From Gottfriedia acidiceleris (GTDB lineage: Bacteria > Bacillota > Bacilli > Bacillales > Bacillaceae_G): a stretch of 64,000 bases of DNA. Each line of letters starts with the position of its first letter. The stretch's first letter is position 1. The notes below the pieces were generated by a model, which was not told the DNA's origin, made no database searches, and was given only the letters and a program-made list of their open reading frames with translations. The stretch is from the NCBI RefSeq assembly GCF_023115465.1, contig NZ_CP096034.1, positions 2,914,001 through 2,978,000 on the forward strand, read 5' to 3'. A program made the translations under genes and the position numbers. This document shows positions 55,967-64,000 of this stretch, piece after piece.

Positions 55967-57304
55967 TTATGAAACTTTTTCTGATTCGTGACGGTTCGCT
56001 AATTTAATGAATGGGTAATAAATGACAACCGCAATTGCTAAGTTGATAATCGCCACTAAAGCGGCTTTGATGTCTCCAGATGTCGACAAGAATGCACTTA
56101 GACCAACCGGTGTTACCCAAGGTACAACTACGTTTGTATACCCAATGAAACCTGTTACCGTCGCTACATAAGCTGTAAGGGTTAAGACAACTGGCACGAT
56201 CATGAACGGAATGATTAATATTGGACTTAACACGACTGGTAATCCAAACATGATTGGTTCGTTTATTTGGAAAAGTGAGGCCGCTCCGCCAATTTTTGAA
56301 ATTTCGCGATAATCTCGACGCTTAGAAGCAATAAAGATCGCGATAACAAGTGCTAATGTCGCACCGGCACCGCCAAGGTGAACGAATGAATCAAAGAAAA
56401 CAGATGTGAAGACGTTGTGCCCACCGCTTGCATTGGCTGCAACTTGTGGCAGATAAATCGCGTTTGTAATGGCACCCATCATGTTGCCGCCATGTAAACC
56501 GAAGAACCAAAGAACTTGAATCATTAAAACATAGATAATAGCTGAGAATGGATTTTGTGATAAATGCATGAATGGATCAGTAATAAATTTTGTAATTAAG
56601 TCGAAGAGATTCGTTTCGACTAAGATTTTTGCTTCATTTAACATTGTGAATAATACTGGCACAAACGCGCCAACGATAATCGCTACTAAACCAGGTATGA
56701 TCGCCGAGAATGCACGTCCAACTGCTGGTGGTACATTATCTGGTAATTTTATTGTAAGATTTTTCTTCATTAAAAAGACGAATATTTGAGTGATGACCAA
56801 TGTGACAATGATCGCTGTTAATAACGCTCCGAAGTTAAAGTATTGCCAACCAAAGTTCCCCCATGTTCCTTGTGTCGTTTTTCCATCTGCTAAAGTAATC
56901 GTTACACCTTGAGGTGTTAATGCAAGAAAACCTGCTACAGCAACGACGGCAGCTGATAAAGGGTTCACATCGTATGATTTTGCTAAACTGTATGCGACTG
57001 TAAAGACCAAAACAAGTGATAGCACCGCAAAGGTTCCCCACCAAATATTCCCCATTAAAGGTTGGAGGTATTTTGTTGTAAATTGCAGATACCCACTTGT
57101 TTCTGGTTTTAAGTTAAACCAGTCTGCGATTAGTGAAGCTGGTGTAAAGAAAACGTTATTTAATAAGACGGCTAATGATCCGGCCATGACTAATGGCATT
57201 AACGCGACGAATCCATCGCGGATTGCGACTAAGTGACGCTGGCCACCAATTTTAGCTGCAATTGGTACAAAGTGTTCTTCCATCCATTTTATGAAACGAT
57301 TCAT
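55967..57304 (-). CDS. PTS lactose/cellobiose-family IIC permease
   Basis: 445 aa, about 10 helices. Lac/cellobiose IIC features: FIKWMEEHFVPIAAKIGGQR start, AIRDGFVALMPLVMAGSLAV, LWFFGLHGGNMMGAI (~270) and FQINEPIMFGLPVVLSPILI (NEPxxFG motif, ~345). It transports and presents the sugar for phosphorylation. Sugar specificity is suggested only by the MupG-like partner. Confidence 0.92.
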   Translation of the reverse strand: MNRFIKWMEEHFVPIAAKIGGQRHLVAIRDGFVALMPLVMAGSLAVLLNNVFFTPASLIADWFNLKPETSGYLQFTTKYLQPLMGNIWWGTFAVLSLVLVFTVAYSLAKSYDVNPLSAAVVAVAGFLALTPQGVTITLADGKTTQGTWGNFGWQYFNFGALLTAIIVTLVITQIFVFLMKKNLTIKLPDNVPPAVGRAFSAIIPGLVAIIVGAFVPVLFTMLNEAKILVETNLFDLITKFITDPFMHLSQNPFSAIIYVLMIQVLWFFGLHGGNMMGAITNAIYLPQVAANASGGHNVFTSVFFDSFVHLGGAGATLALVIAIFIASKRRDYREISKIGGAASLFQINEPIMFGLPVVLSPILIIPFMIVPVVLTLTAYVATVTGFIGYTNVVVPWVTPVGLSAFLSTSGDIKAALVAIINLAIAVVIYYPFIKLANRHESEKVS

Positions 57305-57349
57305 ATAGTGAATCCTCCCTGAATTGTTGTTCTTTTTATCGTGAAACCA

Positions 57350-57652
57350 TTATCTTAATCGAGCAAGTGCATCGTCCAACACTTTTTTTCCATTCATGGT
57401 GCCATAAGACATCATATCAATCACAGATACGGGGATTTTGTGTTGAACCATTTCGTTGATTTTTCCTTCAAGGTATTTCACTTGTGGTCCAAGAAGAATA
57501 ATATCTGCTTTCTCCCAAACGGATTTAACTTCTGCTTCTGCATTTGCCCAGATATTTACTTCGATACCTTCCTTAGTTGCATAATCTTTCATTTTGTTGA
57601 CCAGTAAACTCGTTGACATACCTGCTGAACAAACTAACATAATGTTAATCAT
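57350..57652 (-). CDS. PTS lactose/cellobiose-family IIB component
   Basis: 100 aa. Phosphorylated Cys8 in INIMLVCSAGMSTSLLV (C-x-x-G-M-S-T/S loop), followed by LLGPQVKYLEGKI. First gene of the IIB-IIC-IIA-DUF3284-MupG operon. ATG with AGGAGG upstream. No regulator gene is adjacent. Confidence 0.93.
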   Translation of the reverse strand: MINIMLVCSAGMSTSLLVNKMKDYATKEGIEVNIWANAEAEVKSVWEKADIILLGPQVKYLEGKINEMVQHKIPVSVIDMMSYGTMNGKKVLDDALARLR

Positions 57653-59255
57653 CTATTTGCCTCCTAAAATTGAAGATTTTCAAATACTTTTCATCCCTTT
57701 AACAACATTAGAATGATATCTTTAGAGCGATTAATTATCATTTTCTTTAAGAGTTCTTCTTTTAATTCCCCTCCTCTTTTTAAGCGAATTACTATACTTG
57801 AATAATAACACCCCAATCGGATTTTGGATTGTGAAAAAATGTACAAATTGTGTACAATGTTAAAAAAGACTATTCAGTCAAATACTTAAATAAAAAGCAG
57901 CCAGTCGCTGCTCTAAACTGTAGTAATAAAATTTCTATTTTCACCTTCGAATTTATAAGCATAATAAAGATGTTAAACACTGAAAATTGACCTTTCCTTT
58001 TTCAAGTAAACTGCCAGTATGTTAAAAAAAAAAAAGATCGCCAAAGCTGTCGATCGTACTTCAACTAAAGCATGGTTAATTGATCAACAAACTTAGGAGC
58101 TAATTGATAAAACAACACTTATAATTCATCTAGTTAAACATTTATCGTTTGTTCACACATTTCTATCACAGGTATAAATGTATTTTTGATGGATAAAATA
58201 TATTTGTACCCATAATGGTACAGGCATGAATAGAAAAATTGTGAACGTTTTTCTTTCAACTGTGAAACACAGTAACAGACAAAAAGGGCACACGATGACG
58301 GTGTGTCTTTTTTGTTTGCAAAAATACTATAATATCTTGTCACTATTGTGGATAGAAACTTTTTATAAAGCTGTAGAAATAAGTATAAAACGGTCTAATA
58401 TAACTTACTGTTTAACTTTTTATTTCTTTTTCAATTCTCTTAAGTTGTTATTAATCCTTTTTAGCATTTGGAAAATATAATACAATTAGTGAACCGTTGG
58501 GAAATTCGCTTTAGATTCCTTTTATCCACCTACAATATTCCCTAGTACTTATAAATAGCTCAGCGCCTCCATATATAAATCAAGATTAGTGCAGTAGCGA
58601 AAACAAATGGATAGGCGATAGATGTGAATGGAGAATTGTGAAAGCCCAAATAATATAGAGGCTAGCGCTACTCTAATTAAGTATTTGATAGGACTCGTAT
58701 CAGTGTCTTTTTCTTTGTTAGGTTAAATAATCCATTTCGCTAAGGACATAATATAAATATCCTTCATAGAAGGTTTAGTATTTTATGGCGTGGAAATAAG
58801 TAATTACATACACATTCTTCATCAGGTTTATAAGCTAGTAATGGCACAGTTAAAATTAACAACAAAAATATGTGTAAAGGCCAAACAAAAAAGACAAGTT
58901 CAACAGGAGTAATTCCTCTGCTTTTCTTTTTGAACTACACTGTATAGATGATAGAAAAAACTTGTCATAAAATAATAAAAAAAGCAACTGAACAACACTA
59001 CTCCTTGCAATTAGAATTCATTTAAGCGTTTGTATGATTGTTAGTAGTTTTTCAGTAAAGAACTACTTTGGTGATCAAAATGAAATGGATGAATAGAAGA
59101 ACGAATTCGTTAAAAAAAGAATGGAAACGATAGGGGTGCATCCGGCCCTCTAATACGTTCATCCATCTCAACTCCCCTTCCTTATTTATTATCAATATTT
59201 TAATAAAATCAATATGACTGAACTAACGAAAAATATCCTAGAAGGAGTGTAAAAA
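57653..59255. other. Gene-poor, decayed region with several terminator-like hairpins
   Basis: No intact gene with a good ribosome site is visible. A TGTACA-N5-TGTACA dyad at 57840-57856 lies 188 nt upstream of the PTS operon. Minus-strand terminators: GCAGC/GCTGC then TTTTTATTT (57891-57912); GATCG/CGATC with a 12-nt U-run (58024-58055); GACACACC/TCGTGTGCC with T-runs on both sides (58279-58313). These terminators without genes suggest deleted or degraded transcription units. Confidence 0.55.
58560..58960 (-). pseudogene. Remnant of a membrane-protein gene, family unknown
   Basis: On the minus strand hydrophobic coding-like stretches occur in shifting frames. About 58925-58785 reads GITPVELVFFVWPLHIFLLL and LTVPLLAYKPDEECVCNYLF to a stop. 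About 58690-58560 reads YLIRVALASILFGLSQF, then in another frame PFTSIAYPFVFATALILIYI and a stop. No start or ribosome site. Probably a decayed gene; identity not recognised. Confidence 0.35.
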
Positions 59256-59480
59256 ATGATCAAGTGTGAATGGATTGAATTTATGTATGAAAATGATCCG
59301 CTGACTGAAAAGGAATTTGAAGAAATGATGGGTGAAACTTTTCAGGCTATGATGGTAGATGAAAATAATTTCCCTCAGTTTATATGGACAGCTAATCATG
59401 TCGTGATTGTCACTAAGAGAGTTAGACATGTGGAAGACGTTGAGTTCAAAAAAATCCCAAGAAATCCAGGTTGTGAATAA
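59256..59480 (+). CDS. Small hypothetical protein
   Basis: 74 aa from ATG with AGAAGGAGTG upstream. MIKCEWIEFMYENDPLTEKE, then FEEMMGETFQAMMVDENNF and a beta-rich C-terminus FIWTANHVVIVTKRVRHVED. Soluble, acidic at the start. Family not recognised. Its stop is followed at once by the left half of the terminator that the IS element has split. Confidence 0.55.
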   Translation: MIKCEWIEFMYENDPLTEKEFEEMMGETFQAMMVDENNFPQFIWTANHVVIVTKRVRHVEDVEFKKIPRNPGCE

Positions 59481-59500
59481 AAAAAGCAGATGGTGATTAT
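59481..59500. terminator. Left half of a terminator split by the IS (right half 60598-60617)
   Basis: AAAAAGCAGATGGTG at 59481-59495 and GCCATCTGCTTTTT at 60603-60616 form a perfect stem if the IS and one ATTAT copy are removed. It would have served both the small gene (plus) and adhE (minus). Confidence 0.75.
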
Positions 59501-59594
59501 AAAATGTACCCTATAGAGTAGACACTTTAAAAAAGTGACCTCTATAGGGTACTTTTGTTTATAATTAGAAAAAACGGGATCGGGGAAATATTAG

Positions 59595-60003
59595 ATGAGC
59601 GATAAAATATTTACAGATAAAGAAATTAATCTACTTTCCAAAAACCAACACGTAAAGTCAGTTAGTTCGAAAGGGATCACTTACACCGATGAGTTCAAGC
59701 GTATTTTTATTTCGGAAAATAAGAAAGGAAAATTACCGAGACAAATATTTGAAGAGTGCGGATTTGATATAGAAGTGATTGGAATGAAAAGAGTTCGATC
59801 TGCTGGTAGTAGATGGCGTTCTGCGTATAGAGAGAATGGTGAACTTGGTCTTCGTGACACGAGATCCGATAGCTCAGGAAGACCTTTAAATAGAGAACTA
59901 ACTTAGAGGAAAAGAAAGCTCGTTTAGAAGCAGAAATTAATCTACTTAAAGCTGAAAATGAACTACTAAAAAAGATTCGTTTCTTAGAAGGGAGGATGAA
60001 GTA
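59595..60003 (+). pseudogene. IS3-family orfA, frameshifted
   Basis: The first frame (59595-59906) encodes an IS150-like helix-turn-helix protein: YTDEFKRIFISENKKGKLPR and GMKRVRSAGSRWRSAYRENG. It stops at TAG 59904. The leucine-zipper part continues in another frame (EEKKARLEAEINLLKAENEL, then LKKIRFLEGRMK) to TAG at about 60003. A small indel near 59900 would rejoin them, so orfA is broken. Confidence 0.75.
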
Positions 60004-60561
60004 GTCGTTATTTCTCCTAGCCAAAAATATACTCTAATACGTTCCATAATTGAAAAGTTTGAAATAAAACATATGGTAACTTACCTTTGTAAGATAGCTG
60101 GCGTATCAAGAAGTGGTCAGAAAGCATATTTATCAACAATTTTAGATAGTTCAACAAATGAAATAATGGCATACCATGTTTCAGACCGAATAACAATGGA
60201 GTTAGCTACAGATACTCTTCGGAAGTTAAAAAGGAATCGTAACTTTAAGAAAGTAGAAGGTTCACTCATTCATTCAGATCAAGGAACACATTATACACAC
60301 CCAGACTTTCAAAAACTAGTAAAAAAATTAGGTTTAATTCAATCAATGTCTAGACGTGGAAACTGTTGGGATAACGCTGCACAAGAATCATTTTTTGGCC
60401 ATTTTAAAGATGAAGCCTCTATTAAGTCATGTCAAAATTTAGAAGAGCTTAATAAAGAAATAAAACATTATATGAACTATTACAATCATTATAGATATCA
60501 GTGGAATTTAAAGAAGATGACCCCTGTTCAATACAGAAATCATCTCCTTAAAGTTGCATAG
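60004..60561 (+). pseudogene. IS3-family orfB transposase with internal deletion
   Basis: The rve/DDE integrase reads VTYLCKIAGVSRSG and then jumps straight to KAYLSTILDSSTNEIMAYHV. The usual ~100 residues between these blocks, including the first catalytic Asp (the WxTDxT region), are missing. The second Asp (LIHSDQGTHYTH) and the Glu (AAQESFFGHFKDE) remain, ending YNHYRYQWNLKKMTPVQYR. The frame stays open across the join, so a short protein could be made, but without a full DDE triad it cannot transpose. Confidence 0.8.
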
Positions 60562-60619
60562 ACTTTTTTTCAATGTCCTTTACAAAGGGTACATTTTATT
60601 ATGCCATCTGCTTTTTCAT

Positions 60620-63220
60620 TTAAAATCCTCTATATGCATTTAAATAGACTTCTTCAAGTTCCTTTACAAGCGGTAGGCGTGGGTTTGCAGTTGTACATTG
60701 GTCCTCAAAGGCTTTATCCGCTAAATACGAAACTTTCTCTAAGAACTCCTCTTCCTTCACGCCTTGAGCTCGAATACTCATTTCAATACCTAACTCTTTT
60801 CCTAATTTTACGATCGCCTTAATTAAGTTATCTACACCTTCTTCTGTCGTTGATGCTGGTAGCCCTAGCATGCGAGCAATTTCAGCATAGCGCTGGTCAG
60901 CGATGAAAAACTTATATTTAGGGAACGACACAAATTTGGTTGGTTTTTGAGAATTATAACGGATCACGTGTGGCATTAAAATGGTATTCGCACGTCCATG
61001 TGGAATATGGAACTCTGCTCCAATTTTGTGAGCCAAACTATGATTGATTCCGAGGAATGCATTGGCAAATGCCATACCCGCAATAGCTGAAGCATTATGC
61101 ATTTTTTCACGAGCCTCGAGATCGCTACCATCATGGTATGCTCTTGGTAAGTAAGTGAATACCATTTTGATTGCTTGCATTGCAAGACCATCCGTATAAT
61201 CGTTCGCTAATACACTTACATACGCTTCAATCGCATGAGTTAATACGTCCATACCTGTATCAGCCGTAATCGATTTTGGTACAGTTGCGACGAATTGCGG
61301 ATCAATTATCGCAACGTCTGGTGTTAATTCATAATCAGCTAATGGGTATTTTACGTTTTTCGCTTTATCAGTAATAACCGTAAATGGTGTTACTTCTGAA
61401 CCAGTTCCTGAAGTCGTTGGTATAGCAACGAATTTCGCTTTGCGACCCAGGTGAGGATACTTGTAAGCACGCTTACGAATATCTAAGAACTTCAATTTTG
61501 GTCCTTCTAAATCAGTTTCTGGATACTCATAGAATAGCCACATACCTTTTGCAGCGTCCATTGCGGAACCACCACCAAAGGCAATAATCGTATCTGGTTC
61601 AAATGAACGCATACGTTCTGCACCTTTATATACCGTTAAGTCTGATGGATCAGGCTCAACATCGGAGAAGATCTCAATCTGAATATTTTCCCCTTGTTTT
61701 TCTAAATGGTATTTGATGACGTCAACATAACCAAGTTTTACCATTGCTGCGTCAGTCACAATAAAGGCTTTCTTAATACCTTGCATCACTTCTAAGTATT
61801 GAGTTGAATACTTTTCAAAATAAATTTTAGGCGGTATTTTGAACCATTGCATATTCGTATTTCTTCTTCCTAATTTTTTGAAATTCAATAGGTGAGTTGA
61901 AGTCACGTTTGCGGAAACTGAGTTCTTACCATATGAGCCACAGCCTAAAGTAAGAGATGGAATAAAGGCATTGTAAATGTCTCCGATTCCACCGTGAGTA
62001 GAAGGAGAATTAAAAATAATACGATACGCTCTCATCCGTAGCCCGAATTCTTTTTGAATTTCTTCGTCACCTGTATGGATAACAGCAGAATGACCTAGGC
62101 CGCCGAAATGTAAAATCTCGTCACACGTTTTAATGCCTTCGTCTTTGCCTTTTACTTTAATAGCTGCAAGCACTGGACTTAATTTTTCACGTGTTAACGG
62201 TTCACCAACTCGTTCACATTCCACAATCAATATTTTTGTATCTTGCGGAACATCGACACCAGCTTTAGTTGCGATTTCATAAGGTGATTTACCAACAATA
62301 TCGGCATTAACCGCACAGGTATTTTCGTTAATCACAAGACTTTCTAATTTCTTCTTCTCTTCTGGGCTTGCGAAATAACACTTATTATCAAGTAACTCTT
62401 GTTTTACTTCGTCGTAAATAGCTTCGTCGACTACAATGGATTGTTCTGAAGCACAAATCATCCCATTATCAAACGTTTTTGAAAGCATTAAATCATTACA
62501 TGCTTGTTTAATATTTGCTGTTTTTTCAATATAACAAGGAACATTACCTGGACCAACACCTAGAGCCGGTTTTCCTGTACTGTATGCTGATTTTACCATT
62601 CCTGAACCACCAGTAGCTAAGACTAGTGAGACACCTTCATGGTTCATTAATTGTTTAGTCGCTTCAATCGAAGGTACTTTAATCCACTGAATACAATCTT
62701 CTGGTGCACCTGCTGATACAGCAGCTTCTAAAAGAATGCGAGCGGCTTCCAAACTACAGTTTTGTGCAGATGGATGGAACGCAAAAATAATTGGATTTCT
62801 TGTTTTAATAGAAATAATGGATTTAAACATTGTCGTTGAAGTTGGATTGGTTGTAGGTGTCACACCTGCTATTACCCCAACTGGTTCTGCGATTTCAATA
62901 ATTCCTGATTGCTTATCTTCTCTAACTACACCCACGGTTTTGTTATCCTTGATGGAATTCCATATATATTCAGTTGCAAATATGTTTTTAATGATTTTAT
63001 CTTCATATACACCTCGGCCAGTTTCTTCAACGGCCATTTTTGCCAGTCGCATATGGTGATCTAAACCTGCCAGCACCATTGCATGACAAATTTTATCAAC
63101 TTGTTCTTGCGTGTAACTTTCAAACTGACTTAAAGCTTTTCGGCCTTTTTCAACCATTTCATTGATTGTTTGCGTTACACCAGATAAATCCTCTGTTACT
63201 TCCTTCTTGTTCACTGCCAT
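60620..63220 (-). CDS. adhE: Bifunctional acetaldehyde-CoA / alcohol dehydrogenase
   Basis: 866 aa from ATG 63220 (AGGGGGTA upstream). N-terminal aldehyde dehydrogenase domain (~1-440) with catalytic Cys in FDNGMICASEQSIVVDE (~245) and GVTPTTNPTSTTMFK. C-terminal iron-dependent alcohol dehydrogenase (~450-866): AFGGGSAMDAAKGMWLFYE, TTSGTGSEVTPFTVI, DTGMDVLTHAIEAYVS and GINHSLAHKIGAEFHIPHGR with Fe ligands. Reduces acetyl-CoA to ethanol in fermentation, forming spirosomes in relatives. Divergent from pflB, which supplies acetyl-CoA. Its terminator was split by the IS. Confidence 0.96.
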   Translation of the reverse strand: MAVNKKEVTEDLSGVTQTINEMVEKGRKALSQFESYTQEQVDKICHAMVLAGLDHHMRLAKMAVEETGRGVYEDKIIKNIFATEYIWNSIKDNKTVGVVREDKQSGIIEIAEPVGVIAGVTPTTNPTSTTMFKSIISIKTRNPIIFAFHPSAQNCSLEAARILLEAAVSAGAPEDCIQWIKVPSIEATKQLMNHEGVSLVLATGGSGMVKSAYSTGKPALGVGPGNVPCYIEKTANIKQACNDLMLSKTFDNGMICASEQSIVVDEAIYDEVKQELLDNKCYFASPEEKKKLESLVINENTCAVNADIVGKSPYEIATKAGVDVPQDTKILIVECERVGEPLTREKLSPVLAAIKVKGKDEGIKTCDEILHFGGLGHSAVIHTGDEEIQKEFGLRMRAYRIIFNSPSTHGGIGDIYNAFIPSLTLGCGSYGKNSVSANVTSTHLLNFKKLGRRNTNMQWFKIPPKIYFEKYSTQYLEVMQGIKKAFIVTDAAMVKLGYVDVIKYHLEKQGENIQIEIFSDVEPDPSDLTVYKGAERMRSFEPDTIIAFGGGSAMDAAKGMWLFYEYPETDLEGPKLKFLDIRKRAYKYPHLGRKAKFVAIPTTSGTGSEVTPFTVITDKAKNVKYPLADYELTPDVAIIDPQFVATVPKSITADTGMDVLTHAIEAYVSVLANDYTDGLAMQAIKMVFTYLPRAYHDGSDLEAREKMHNASAIAGMAFANAFLGINHSLAHKIGAEFHIPHGRANTILMPHVIRYNSQKPTKFVSFPKYKFFIADQRYAEIARMLGLPASTTEEGVDNLIKAIVKLGKELGIEMSIRAQGVKEEEFLEKVSYLADKAFEDQCTTANPRLPLVKELEEVYLNAYRGF

Positions 63221-63390
63221 ATAGTACCCCCTAACAATCAAACTTAATTTAAACCCTTTTCAGCACGGGCACTTTTATTATGCGAAAATAAAAAGGTTTG
63301 ATGATTGAGAAATATTGTTAATACATCTTTGCAGAAAAATGAGCAAGCTATCTAAGGTAGTTTGATTTCAATACATAAGAGGTGAACTTA

Positions 63391-64000
63391 ATGGAGCAAT
63401 GGAAAGGTTTTAAAGAAGGTTCATGGACAAGAAAAGTAAATGTACGCGAATTTATTAATTTAAATTACGCTGAATATAAAGGAAATGACGAATTTTTATC
63501 GCCTCCTACAGAAGCGACGAATACACTTTGGGCACAAGTGATGGAGCTAACAAAACAAGAAAGAGAAAAAGGTGGAATGTACGATATGGATACGAAAACG
63601 GTATCCACCATCACATCTCATGGAGCTGGTTATTTAAATAAGGAACTTGAAAAAGTAGTGGGTGTTCAGACAGATGAACCATTTAAACGTTCGATGCAAC
63701 CATTTGGTGGGATACGAATGGCAAAAGCTGCATGTGAAGCATACGGTTACAAATTAGACCCTGAAACTGAGAGAATCTTTACGGACTACCGAAAAACACA
63801 TAACCAAGGCGTGTTTGATGCGTACACAAAAGAGATGGTACTTGCTCGAAAAACAGGTATCATTACTGGACTACCAGATGCTTATGGTCGTGGACGCATT
63901 ATCGGAGACTATCGACGTGTTGCGTTGTACGGTGTAGATTTCTTGATGGCAGAAAAGCTAAAAGAGTTTCACAATACTAGTACCGTTATGTCTGAAGATA
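63391..64000 (+). CDS. pflB: Formate acetyltransferase (pyruvate formate-lyase), partial
   Basis: The first 203 codons, cut by the window edge. MEQWKGFKEGSWTRKVNVRE is a typical PflB start, with GGMYDMDTKTVSTITSHGAG, PFGGIRMAKAACEAYGYKL and GLPDAYGRGRIIGDYRRVAL. Splits pyruvate with CoA to acetyl-CoA and formate, using a glycyl radical near the C-terminus (outside the window). ATG with AAGAGGTG upstream. The 170-nt divergent region with adhE shows no Rex-type TTGTGA-N6-TCACAA site by eye. Confidence 0.95.
   Translation, partial: MEQWKGFKEGSWTRKVNVREFINLNYAEYKGNDEFLSPPTEATNTLWAQVMELTKQEREKGGMYDMDTKTVSTITSHGAGYLNKELEKVVGVQTDEPFKRSMQPFGGIRMAKAACEAYGYKLDPETERIFTDYRKTHNQGVFDAYTKEMVLARKTGIITGLPDAYGRGRIIGDYRRVALYGVDFLMAEKLKEFHNTSTVMSED

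Larger units (their letters stand above)
59501..60597 (+). mobile_element. IS3-family insertion sequence, internally deleted
   Basis: 1097 bp with terminal inverted repeats AAAATGTACCCTATAGAGTA (left) and AAAATGTACCCTTTGTAAAG (right, complement), flanked by 5-bp direct repeats ATTAT (59496-59500 and 60598-60602). Carries orfA and orfB of the IS3 type, both defective. Just inside the left end a hairpin (TACCCTATAGAG / CTCTATAGGGTA) is present. Inserted in a terminator loop. Confidence 0.88.

Noticed and set aside
58226-58480. 84-codon plus-strand ORF
   Set aside because: Contains a terminator hairpin in its coding region, odd composition, no ribosome site.
63221-63390. Rex operator between adhE and pflB
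   Set aside because: No TTGTGA-N6-TCACAA-like dyad found by eye.

Overview
The window is from a low-GC, spore-forming Bacillaceae genome (Bacillus sensu lato; genus not resolved). The evidence is AT-rich DNA, strong GGAGG ribosome sites with frequent TTG/GTG starts, a decayed germination permease, an SR1P peptide gene, B. subtilis-like gnt and his gene sets, and Bacillus-type riboswitch and attenuator control. No tRNA, rRNA, CRISPR array or prophage was seen. Most genes lie on the minus strand.

Layout. 0-5.7 kb: 5' part of a nuclease-helicase, a YcxB-like membrane protein, and a heterodimeric ABC exporter pair preceded by a leader-peptide gene and two tandem terminators. 5.7-16.9 kb: malL oligo-glucosidase, secreted L,D-transpeptidase, M42 peptidase, small membrane proteins, a frameshifted gerAB-like remnant, a secreted GH5 glycosidase, SR1P, a Nudix hydrolase and a sugar dehydrogenase-like protein. 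17-18 kb: two broken genes (ynfA-like, MaoC-like). 18.4-23.9 kb: aldehyde dehydrogenase, YitT, an ABC-F protein with an attenuator-like leader, and a thioesterase. 23.9-26.5 kb: metE behind a cobalamin riboswitch. 26.8-31.9 kb: amino-acid permease, BrnQ, and a MATE pump with its MarR regulator (mepRA-like). 32.4-36.1 kb: gntRKP with the classic GntR operator. 36.5-38.2 kb: secreted sedolisin. 39.2-42 kb: a TPR-dynamin-like GTPase. 42-45.4 kb: small proteins, a GNAT, a GNAT remnant and DinB. 45.7-52.9 kb: the complete operon hisZGDBHAFIJ behind a His-codon leader peptide and terminator. 54-57.7 kb: a lactose/cellobiose-type PTS with DUF3284 and a MupG-like (DUF871) hydrolase. 57.7-59.2 kb: decayed DNA. 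59.5-60.6 kb: an IS3-family element, internally deleted, sitting inside a terminator hairpin. 60.6-64 kb: divergent adhE and pflB for anaerobic mixed-acid/ethanol fermentation.

The striking theme is RNA-level control. Four loci (ABC exporter, ABC-F, metE, his) have leaders ending in intrinsic terminators. Two leaders encode clear short peptides, one is a cobalamin aptamer, and the ABC-F leader contains a perfect 8-nt complement to its terminator arm. Two intergenic arrays with a ~21-nt period, two spaced-palindrome arrays and a 17-bp-arm palindrome are not explained by known features. No wholly new multi-gene system is evident. The best candidates for follow-up are the exporter leader, the 21-nt arrays and the TPR-dynamin protein.
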